The notes under the pieces: model-generated | What the model was told of the DNA's origin: nothing | The model's database searches: none | The model's input: the letters and a program-made list of their open reading frames with translations, nothing else | Shown: piece after piece, positions 56,348 to 64,000 of the stretch | How positions within the stretch are numbered: the first letter of the stretch is position 1 | Layout: each line of letters begins with the position of its first letter | Assembly: GCA_963757155.1 (NCBI GenBank) | Contig: CAVWQS010000025.1 | Location: forward strand, 3,841 to 67,840 | Length of the DNA stretch: 64,000 nucleotides | Source of the DNA: DASXQK01 sp963757155 | GTDB taxonomy: Bacteria > Pseudomonadota > Alphaproteobacteria > Dongiales > Dongiaceae | Direction: 5' to 3' | Program-made: the position numbers and the translations under genes

Positions 56348-57298
56348 ATGCGCATCCTGGTGGCGCTCGGCGGAAATGCCCTGCTGCGCCGCGGAGAGCC
56401 GATGACCGCCGAGGCGCAGCGAGCCAATGTCAGGGTCGCGGCGAAGGCGCTGGCGGCCATCCAGCCCGGCAATCAGCTGATCATCACCCACGGGAACGGG
56501 CCGCAGGTCGGGCTCCTGGCCTTGCAGGGTGCTGCCTACAATCCGAGCGAGCTCTATCCGCTCGATGTTCTCGGCGCCGAGACCGAGGGCATGATCGGCT
56601 ACATGATCGAGCAGGAGATGGGCAATCTGCTCCCCTTCGAGGTGCCGTTCGCCACGGTGCTGACCATGGTGGAGGTCGACCGTGCGGATCCCGCCTTCTC
56701 GGATCCGACCAAGTTCGTCGGCCCCGTCTACGACGAGGCCGAGGCGCAAAGGCTCAAGGCCGAGAAGGGCTGGGCGATGAAGATGGACGGCGACAAGTGG
56801 CGCCGGGTCGTGCCCTCTCCCCGTCCGAAGCGGATCTTCGAGATGCGGCCGATCAAATGGCTCCTGGAAAAAGGCACCGTGGTGATCGCCGCCGGCGGCG
56901 GCGGCATTCCGACCGCTTATGAGCCGGGCCGAAAGCTGAGCGGCGTCGAAGCGGTGATCGACAAGGATCTCTGCTCCGAGCTTCTCGCCCGCGAGCTCGA
57001 TGTCGACCTGTTCATCATGGCCACGGATGCCACGGCGGTATTCGACAATTGGGGCAAACCGGGTGCCAAAGCGATCCGCCGCGCGAGCCCGCAGGCTCTG
57101 GCAGCCTATAAATTTCCCGCAGGCTCCATGGGTCCCAAGGTCGACGCGGCCTGCCACTTCGCCGAGGTCACCGGCAAGCGTGCCGCGATCGGCGCGCTGG
57201 GCGATCTGGCCGCAATGATGGAAGCGCAGGCCGGCACGACCATAACCAAGGAAGCCAGCGGCATCGAGTGGGCGCCAAGCCTGCCGCCGGCGGGATGA
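56348..57298 (+). CDS. arcC: Carbamate kinase
   Basis: An intact 316-residue protein starting MRILVALGGNALLRRGEPMT. The amino-acid-kinase fold is seen in IITHGNGPQVGLLALQ, KGTVVIAAGGGGIPTA, VIDKDLCSELLA and LFIMATDATAVF. It makes ATP from carbamoyl phosphate and ADP, the energy-yielding step. Its stop is six bases before the next start, so the NhaC-type gene belongs to the operon. Confidence 0.95.
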   Translation: MRILVALGGNALLRRGEPMTAEAQRANVRVAAKALAAIQPGNQLIITHGNGPQVGLLALQGAAYNPSELYPLDVLGAETEGMIGYMIEQEMGNLLPFEVPFATVLTMVEVDRADPAFSDPTKFVGPVYDEAEAQRLKAEKGWAMKMDGDKWRRVVPSPRPKRIFEMRPIKWLLEKGTVVIAAGGGGIPTAYEPGRKLSGVEAVIDKDLCSELLARELDVDLFIMATDATAVFDNWGKPGAKAIRRASPQALAAYKFPAGSMGPKVDAACHFAEVTGKRAAIGALGDLAAMMEAQAGTTITKEASGIEWAPSLPPAG

Positions 57299-57304
57299 GG
57301 CCGA

Positions 57305-58802
57305 ATGGCACCTGGCAGCGAAGCGGCGGCGACCGGCGAAGCAGAGACGCCGGCCCGGGGTAGAGAGCCGACGATCCTGGAGTCTCTGTTGCCCATCGGC
57401 GCGCTCATCGTCCTGCTGTCGCTTTCCTACTATCTCTTTCGCGACGAAGCTTCCTACGGGCCGAATCAGGTCGCCCTCATCTTCTGCGCGCTGGTTGCCG
57501 CCGGCCTCGCTTACAAGAACGGCTTCGCCTGGGAGGGAATCCGCCGGGCGATGATCGATGGGGTTGCGACGGGCATCGGCGCCATCGGCATCCTGCTGGC
57601 CGTCGGCGCCTTGATCGGAACCTGGGCCCTCAGCGGCACCATCGTGGCCATGGTCTACTACGGGCTCCAGATCCTGAATCCCAACTACTTCTACGCGACC
57701 ACCGCCCTGATCTGCGCGGCCGTGGCCTTCAGCATCGGCAGCTCCTGGACCACCGCCGGCACGATCGGCATCGGCCTCATGGGGATCGCCGGCAGCATGG
57801 ATCTTTCACCGGCCATTACCGCCGGTGCGGTGATCTCCGGCGCCTATTTCGGCGACAAGGCCTCGCCCCTCTCCGACACGGCGAACCTGGCGACGGCCGC
57901 CGCGGGATCCGAGCTCTTCGCCCATATCCGGGAATCCTTGTGGACGTCGATCCCCGCTTTGCTGCTGGCCGTCGCCGGCTTTGCCCTGCTCGGCAAGGCG
58001 GGCGATTTCAATGCCTCTGCCATGCTGGCAGCCATTGAGAGCCACGTCGCCGTATCGCCGTGGAGTTTTCTCCCCCTCCTCCTCGTTCTCGTTCTGGCGC
58101 TGCTGCGCTTTCCGCCGATGGCCACCATATTCCTCGGCGCGCTGGCAGGCGGGGTGCTTGCCGCGGTCCAGAGCCCCGATGCGGTCGTGGCTTTCGCCAA
58201 AGCGCCGGAGATTGGCCGGCCGCTGGCGGTGATCAAGGGGGTGTGGGCCGCGCTCGCCACCGGCTATCGCGTCGAAACCGGCGATCCGGCCATCGACCAG
58301 CTCATGAGCCGGGGCGGAATGTCGAGCATGATGATCACCGTCTGGCTGATCATCTGCGCCCTTGCCTTCGGTGCGGCCGTCGAGCATGGCGGGTTCCTTA
58401 CCCGGCTGGTCGCGCCGCTGCTCCGCGGGGTGCGCTCCGTCGGCAGCGCTGGTCACCCTCCTCGTGGTCACCTGCATCGGCGCCAACATCATCACCTCGG
58501 ACCAGTACATCGCCGTCGTGCTTCCGGGCCGCCTCTTCCGGGCCGAGTTCCTGAAGCGGGGCCTGGCGCCGGTTTTTCTTTCCCGTGTCATCGGCGATTC
58601 GGCCATCGTCACCTCTCCCCTGGTACCCTGGAATAGCTGCGGCGCCTATATGGCCGCGACCCTCGGCGTATCGACCCTGGGCTACGCAGGTTTTTGCTTC
58701 TTCAACCTGCTGAATCCGGCCCTGACCATTATTTTCAGCTTCTGCGCCTTCAGGATCATTCGAACGGGGGAAAGTGTGAATGTCGTCAAAAGCATCGCCT
58801 GA
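57305..58802 (+). pseudogene. nhaC: Na+/H+ antiporter, NhaC family, one frameshift
   Basis: About 498 residues with eleven or so membrane segments. Conserved NhaC stretches: GILLAVGALIGTWALSGTIV, SSWTTAGTIGIGLMGIA, GAYFGDKASPLSDTANLA and, after a shift near 58440, SDQYIAVVLPGR and SAIVTSPLVPWNSCGAYMA. It exchanges Na+ for H+ (or, as in MleN, couples an organic acid). In an arginine deiminase operon it may help to balance pH and sodium as ammonia is released (inference). It overlaps the next gene by 23 bp. Confidence 0.86.
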
Positions 58803-61519
58803 CCAGCCTGGGGCGGAGGTAGAGCGGCTGGCGGAGGCCCGAGACCGCGCGATCCCCTGGCGGAAATGGGGCCCCTATCTCAGCGAGCGCCAATGGGGAA
58901 CGGTGCGCGAGGACTACAGCGAGGGCGGCGATGCCTGGAACTACTTCACCCATGACCAGGCGCGTTCGCGCGCCTATCACTGGGGCGAGGACGGGCTGGC
59001 CGGCATCAGCGACGATAAGCAGCAGCTTTGCTTCGCCTTGGCGCTGTGGAACGGCAAGGACCCTATCGTCAAGGAGCGGTTGTTCGGATTGACGAACAGC
59101 GAGGGAAATCACGGCGAGGACGTGAAGGAATATTACTTCTACCTCGACTCGACCCCGACGCACGCCTACATGAAATATCTCTACAAATATCCGCAAGCAG
59201 CATATCCCTATGCCGACCTCGTCGACACCAATCGCAGCCGCAGCCGGCAGGAATTCGAATACGAGCTGTTGGACACGGGCGTCTTCGATCAGGATCGCTA
59301 CTTCGATGTCTTCGTCGAATATGCCAAGGCTTCGCCCGAGGATATTCTGATCGAGATCACGGCCTGCAACCGCGGCCCCGATTCCGCGACGCTGCATCTG
59401 CTGCCCACGCTCTGGTTCCGGAACACCTGGTCCTGGGGACAGGCGAAAGCGCCGCGGCCGGCGCTCCGCCAAAGCGGACCAGCCACGGTCACCGCCTCCC
59501 ACCCCGGTCTCGGCGATCGGTTTCTTTCCTGCGACGGTGCCGCGGAGCTGCTCTTCACCGAGAACGAGACCAACACCGAGCGCCTCTTCGGCACGCCCAA
59601 CCGCACGCCCTATGTCAAGGATGGGATCGACAGCTATATCGTCCACGGCCGCCGCGAAGCCGTGAATCCCGATCGAACGGGGACGAAGATGGCGGCCCAT
59701 TATCCGCTCACCGTGGGGGCCGGCGAGCAGCGGACCATCCGCCTGCGGCTCCACGAGGCGGCATTGGCCTCCCCCTTCGACGGCGGCTTCGCCGCCGCGG
59801 CGTGAGGCCCGGCGCCGCGAGGCCGACGAGTTCTATGCTTCGGTCATTCCCGGGTCGCTCGATGCCGACGCCGCCACCGTGATGCGCCAGGCCCTGGCCG
59901 GCATGCTCTGGTCCAAGCAGTACTATTACTACGACGTCGACCGGTGGCTCGGGGAGCGCGGCTCGGATCCCTTCAAGGCCAACCGCCGGCAAGCCCCCCG
60001 CAATGAGCATTGGCATCACGTCTACAACGCCGACGTGATCTCGATGCCGGACAAGTGGGAGTATCCCTGGTACGCGGCATGGGATCTCGCATTCCATGTC
60101 TTGCCGCTGACGATGGTGGACGAGGAGTTCGGCAAGCAGCAGCTCAGCATGATGCTGCGCGAGCCCTATCTGCATCCCAGCGGCCAGATGCCGGCCTATG
60201 AATGGAACTTCGGCGACGTCAATCCGCCGGTGCACGCCTGGTCGACGATCTTCATCTACAATCTCCAGCGGATCCGGCATGGCAAAGGCGATCTCGACTG
60301 GCTGGAGAGAAGCTTCCAGAAACTGTCGCTCAATTTCACATGGTGGGTGAACCGCAAGGACCGGATGGGGAAGAACGCCTTCGAAGGCGGGTTCCTGGGC
60401 CTCGACAATATCGGCGTCTTCGACCGCAGCGCCCCTTTGCCCACCGGCGGCTACCTCGAGCAGGCGGACGGCACGGCCTGGATGGCGCTCTTCTGTCAGA
60501 ACATGATGGAGATCGCCGCTGCGCTGGCGGCGGAGAGGCCGGCCTATATCGACATGGCCCTGAAATTCGCCGAGCATTTCCTGTGGATCGCCCGGGCCCT
60601 CATGCATGCCGGCGACGAGGTCGGGATGTGGGACGAGGAGGATGGGTTCTTCTACGACGTCCTCCGGCTGCCCGATGGCCGGGCCGAGCGCCTCAAGGTG
60701 CGCTCCATGGTGGGCCTGCTCCCGCTCTGTGCGGTCACGTCCTTCGACGGCAAGCTGCTTGAGGCCAATCCCGAGTTGCAGGAGCGCTTCGCCCGGTTCC
60801 TCGAGGCGCGTCCGGAGCTGAAGGCCTTCATTCACGATCCGACGGCCGTCGGCCACGGCAACCGAAGGCTCGCCGCGATCCTGGACAAGACCAAGCTTCG
60901 CCGCGTGCTGGCGACGATGCTGGACGAAGAGGAGTTCCTCAGCCCCCATGGCATCCGCGCGCTGTCACGCCGTCATGCCGAGAGCCCCTATGTGATACAG
61001 GTCGGGGACCAGCAGTATCAGGTCTCCTATTTGCCGGCGGAGTCCGATACCGGCATGTTCGGCGGCAACTCGAACTGGCGCGGGCCGATCTGGATGCCCG
61101 TGAACGCCCTGATCATCCGCGCGCTGCTCCAGTACCACACCTATTACGGCGACGATTTTACCATCGAATGCCCGACGGGCTCCGGCCGCTGGATGAATTT
61201 GTATCAGGTGGCCGAAGACATCACGAACCGCCTGGCCTCCATCTTCCTGCGCGGCAAGGACGGCCGGCGGCCGGTCTATGGGGGAAGCGAGAAGTTCCAG
61301 CACGACCCCCACTGGCGCGATCTCATCCTGTTTTACGAGTACTTCCACGGCGACAATGGCGCCGGGCTGGGTGCTAGTCACCAGACGGGCTGGACGGGCG
61401 TCATCGCCCGGGCCATGCATATATTCGCCACCAGCACCTCCGAGCAATTCCTGGAGCTGGGCAAAGCGGCGGCGGCGGTGGAAACCGACCCGACGGCGCC
61501 CGTCGCGGGCAGGCTCTAG
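58780..61519 (+). pseudogene. GH63/MGH1-like glycosidase, one frameshift
   Basis: About 912 residues. The N-terminal beta-sandwich domain begins near RKWGPYLSERQWGTVREDYS and DAWNYFTHDQARSRAYHWGE. After a shift near 59800 the (alpha/alpha)6 barrel follows, with DKWEYPWYAAWDLAFH, MPAYEWNFGDVNPPVHAW, GMWDEEDGFFYDVLR and NSNWRGPIWMPVNALI. The acids in AAWDL and AYEWNFGD are candidate catalytic residues. Related proteins are annotated as glucosidases; substrates may be trehalose-like or cytoplasmic glucosides. No signal peptide. Its overlap with the nhaC-type gene ties it to the arc operon, which is unusual. Confidence 0.85.
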
Positions 61520-61586
61520 GAGCGCCGATCGGCGGGCCGGTCCCTCAACCGGGGGCGCCTATCCGGATGGCGCCGCGATTCCCGCG

Positions 61587-61814
61587 TCAGTCGATATTCC
61601 CCTTCTGCTGCTGGTCGTAGAGATATCCGCCCAGCAGACCCGCCGCGGCGCCGGCGGCAGCCCCGAGCCCGGCATTGCCGCCGATGGCACCCAATACGGC
61701 ACCGCCGGCAGCACCCATGGCGCCGCCGCTCACGGTGCGCGACGTCGTCGTCTGACCGCATCCCGCCGCGGTCAAGCCGAAGGCGAGGAGAATGATCAGG
61801 GATATCGACTTCAT
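61587..61814 (-). CDS. Glycine-zipper lipoprotein
   Basis: A 75-residue precursor: signal peptide MKSISLIILLAFGLTAAGC with a lipobox Cys at position 19, then a glycine-zipper segment (GGAMGAAGGAVLGAIGGNAG, continuing GLGAAAGAAAGLLGGYLYD). Such SlyB/YMGG-like proteins insert in the outer membrane. It is the second gene after the Rap1a/Tai-like gene, 22 bp apart on the same strand. Confidence 0.85.
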   Translation of the reverse strand: MKSISLIILLAFGLTAAGCGQTTTSRTVSGGAMGAAGGAVLGAIGGNAGLGAAAGAAAGLLGGYLYDQQQKGNID

Positions 61815-61836
61815 TGGCCTACTCCCTTTCCCAGGT

Positions 61837-62220
61837 TTATTTGCAGGGCCACTTGGCCGCGAACGCCCGAACCACCCCGATAACCGGGGGCTCGTTCATA
61901 TACTTCTGGTCCTGCTGATGTGCCGCCGCCCAATCGACAAAGGCCTTGATCCCCTGGTCGCGGGTGTCCGTAGGTTGGTAGCAGAAGAAGCGCTTTAGAT
62001 TCTTCAGGTCCGAAATCGCGTCGTGGTAGCTGACCGCACCCACGATAAACCCCTCGCAAAAGGACAGCGCCTGCGGGCGCAGCGGATCGTCGGGCCCGAC
62101 CGAACACACGTCATAGAGATCTTGCGTGGTCGTGAGCACGAAGTCCGTTTGGGTGACCGCCGAAGCAAGGCTGGGCCAGAGACCCATCACCGCGACGGCA
62201 ATTGCAGATACAACGCGCAT
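61837..62220 (-). CDS. Rap1a/Tai-like secreted protein, second member
   Basis: The 127-residue precursor starts at ATG 62220 with GGGGAGGA upstream. Signal peptide MRVVSAIAVAVMGLWPSLAS, then LYDVCSVG, LSFCEGFIVGAV, RFFCYQPTD and a tail AFAAKWPCK with the same four-Cys spacing as the protein at 3128. Characterised members block type VI secreted amidases. No type VI gene is nearby. Co-directional with the glycine-zipper lipoprotein. Confidence 0.75.
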   Translation of the reverse strand: MRVVSAIAVAVMGLWPSLASAVTQTDFVLTTTQDLYDVCSVGPDDPLRPQALSFCEGFIVGAVSYHDAISDLKNLKRFFCYQPTDTRDQGIKAFVDWAAAHQQDQKYMNEPPVIGVVRAFAAKWPCK

Positions 62221-62542
62221 GTCGATCCTCCCCTTGCGAAAAAGCCAGACGTTCTCGCCCGAGCCCAACGGCGCGCCGGCGGGCCCTGACCTGCAGCCAT
62301 GGGATCAGAACTGTTCGACGCCCCCTAGCGCGAAATTCAGTAGCATTTCTCCCGCCGCATCGCTTGATAAATTCTTACATTTGCCCGCCTGACGGCCGCT
62401 CGATCGAGAGTCGGTTCAGCAAGCCGTGATAAACAATCGACAATTTCTTACAGTTGCATAATGCTGCGAAGTGTAAACTATTTAATAAGAACGTCGCGAG
62501 CGGCCGGTAAACTGGGGCCGTGTCACGGGCGGAGTAGGCCTT
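62221..62542. other. Intergenic region, AT-rich on the right
   Basis: About 62340-62500 is clearly richer in A and T than its surroundings and probably contains the divergent promoters for the Rap1a/Tai-like gene and the DUF4347 gene. No operator or RNA gene is recognised. Confidence 0.4.
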
Positions 62543-64000
62543 TTGGGAAAGCCGACGAATAGCAGGGAAGCCCGCCCCGGGGGATTGAGGGGCAAGCATC
62601 GGGCTTGTCCGGCTGACGCGCTGCGCGGTGATCGCGCAGAGACCGACCGCGGCGAAGCTGCGGGATGGGGGAGCCGCGGCTCGAGCGCGCGCGGCCAGCA
62701 CCGCAGCGACCGGACCCGCGAAATCCTTTTCGTCGACCGTGGCGTCGCCGACCTTCCGACCATTCTGCGTTCCCTGCAGCCCGGCATCGAGGCGATCCTT
62801 CTCGAGCGAGACCGGCCGGCCGCGCGCCAGATCGCCGCGGCGCTTGCGCGCCGGCCCGGCCTCGGGACCTTGCATGTCATCGCCCATGGCGCGCCGGGGC
62901 GGGTGAGCTTTGCTTCGGGCGACTGGTCCCTCGAGACACTGGCGGAGGAGACCCAGGATTTCACCGCCATCGGCGAGGCGCTGGGTCCCGACGGCCGTCT
63001 CTTGCTCTGGAGCTGCCGGACCGGCGCCGGCGCCGCGGGCGCCGATTTCCTGGAGGGCCTGACCCGGAAAACGGGCGCCGACGTCGCTGCTGCGGCGGGG
63101 CTCGTCGGTGCCGCCGCCCTGGGCGGTGCCTGGGTTCTGGCGACCCGCTCCCGCAGCGACGCGCCCGAGCCGCCGCTGACGGCGGCCGGCATAGCCGCCT
63201 ATGCAGGGGTGCTTCCCACCAACACCTATTTGATCGGCACCAGCGTCACCTTTGCTTTCCAATACGTTAGCACCGTATGGGACCGGACCTTCCCGAGCGA
63301 TGGCTGGAGCTCGGGAATTCCTCCTACCAGCGGCATCACCCAGGACCTGCTTTTCCTCTATAACCCGGCCCGGGTGCGATCGGCTTACCCAACACCAGCG
63401 TCATAACAATGCCGCCCTCGCTGCTCCAGGCGACGGGGAGCGGCACACCACACCTGGATCCTGAATGACGATCTCGGGAGCTCGGAAACCAGCTCCCTGA
63501 CCCTGGTCAACCAGGGCCAGATTTTTGTCAATGACTACCAACACCCTGACTCGAACCTCGATCTCAACACGAACTGGGTTTTCGAGGGAGACCCCACGCC
63601 CGAGCAGGCGGGCAACCAGATCCTGCAGAACGACGGCGAGATCAATGTCATCGGCACGACCGGCATCGGCACGACGACGGCCAGTTTCTTCGATGGCAGT
63701 ACGAACCTGACGATCACGGGCAGCGGCCAGATCAACGTCTACGGCAATGCCATTGTCACCTTCGGACAGGGAGTTGGCGTCAGCAGCAGCCAGACCGTCA
63801 ATTTCGTGGCCCTCGGCGGGGATACGAGTGGAACGGTCACGGAGGTCGACGCCACCATCCAGGATGCCAGATATGGCGGGTTTCTGGCCGGCGACACGCT
63901 GGTTCTTCAGAACCTGGGCGGACTACCGGATTCCGAGACGGTGGTCGATGGCAACGGCTTTGCGACCGTCAATATCATGTCCGGCACGACCCTCCTCGAC
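62543..64000 (+). pseudogene. DUF4347-domain large surface-type protein, frameshifted, runs off the window
   Basis: A TTG start at 62543 with GGAGTAGG upstream is likely. Residues 60-190 form a DUF4347 domain: EILFVDRGVADLPTILRSL, LHVIAHGAPGRVSFASGDWS and LLLWSCRTGAGAAG; this domain usually heads very large secreted adhesin-like proteins. After shifts near 63375 and 63430 the frame continues to the window edge with short beta-type repeats rich in N, G, T and S (NQGQIFVND, NDGEINVIGTTGIGTTTASF, GSGQINVYGNAIVTFGQG). No stop is met, so the full gene is longer. Confidence 0.72.

Noticed and set aside
54203..57157. A 984-codon open frame on the minus strand opposite arcA, arcB and arcC
   Set aside because: It is the antisense shadow of high-GC genes with strong motifs on the plus strand. 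It is rich in H, R, G and D, as such shadows are, and has no domain or ribosome site.
62375..63262. A 295-codon minus-strand frame opposite the DUF4347 region
   Set aside because: No domain and no ribosome site; the plus strand encodes a recognisable DUF4347 domain.

Overview
The window is high-GC DNA with alphaproteobacterial character: a Gram-negative porin, an arcDABC operon, b/c-type cytochromes, FNR/FixK-type boxes and Rap1a/Tai-type small secreted proteins. I cannot name a genus. It falls into two parts. Positions 1 to about 46.5 kb look like an accessory region, rich in transposase fragments, broken genes and phage-type terminase genes. From the intact tRNA-Arg at 46563 onward it looks like ordinary chromosome.

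Accessory part, left to right. A DUF2971 gene is split by an intact IS3-type element (232-1513). Next come an unknown gene, a small Rap1a/Tai-like secreted protein, and an orphan P27-type terminase small subunit with a conserved upstream block (repeat A, 3852-4724). Then follow a tandem UspA, an Mg2+-type P-ATPase (mgtA copy 1), a Pat-like acyl-CoA synthetase/GNAT fusion (copy 1), a monohaem cytochrome c, a pyridoxamine-phosphate-oxidase-like protein, UspA, an MFS transporter and a CarS-like membrane protein. A stub of PEP synthase is followed by a cytochrome b/DHC/SHP-like cluster, transposase debris and another cytochrome c. After that come Hsp20, an L,D-transpeptidase, a yhiI-rbbA-yhhJ-like export operon, a pyruvate-kinase-like protein, small conserved proteins, a Crp/Fnr regulator, an OmpR-type regulator with a hybrid PAS kinase, a CBS-BON protein, a second acs-GNAT/mgtA pair, a second UspA, and an inverted second terminase cassette (repeat B, 44724-45623). 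The part ends in two half-tRNA scars (fMet-like and Glu-like).

The accessory genes appear to share a theme. At least nine good matches to the FNR/FixK box TTGAY-N4-RTCAA lie in front of them, and a FixK-like regulator with a TTGAT-type recognition helix is encoded in the middle. The set (Usp proteins, Hsp20, P-ATPase, Pat-like acetyltransferase, pyruvate kinase and PEP synthase, CBS protein, cytochromes) reads as a low-oxygen survival or dormancy regulon, comparable in content to the DosR regulon of mycobacteria or the ANR regulon of pseudomonads. That comparison is inference.

The chromosomal part carries a membrane-fusion protein, a cation-diffusion-like protein, a porin, an AraC regulator, and arcD-arcA-arcB-arcC followed by an NhaC-type antiporter and a GH63-like glycosidase. 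It ends with a glycine-zipper lipoprotein, a second Rap1a/Tai protein and a DUF4347 surface-type protein that runs off the end.

Many genes have single-base frameshifts while their motifs remain intact. These may be sequence errors rather than decay, so lengths of broken genes are given as the span of the reconstructed product.
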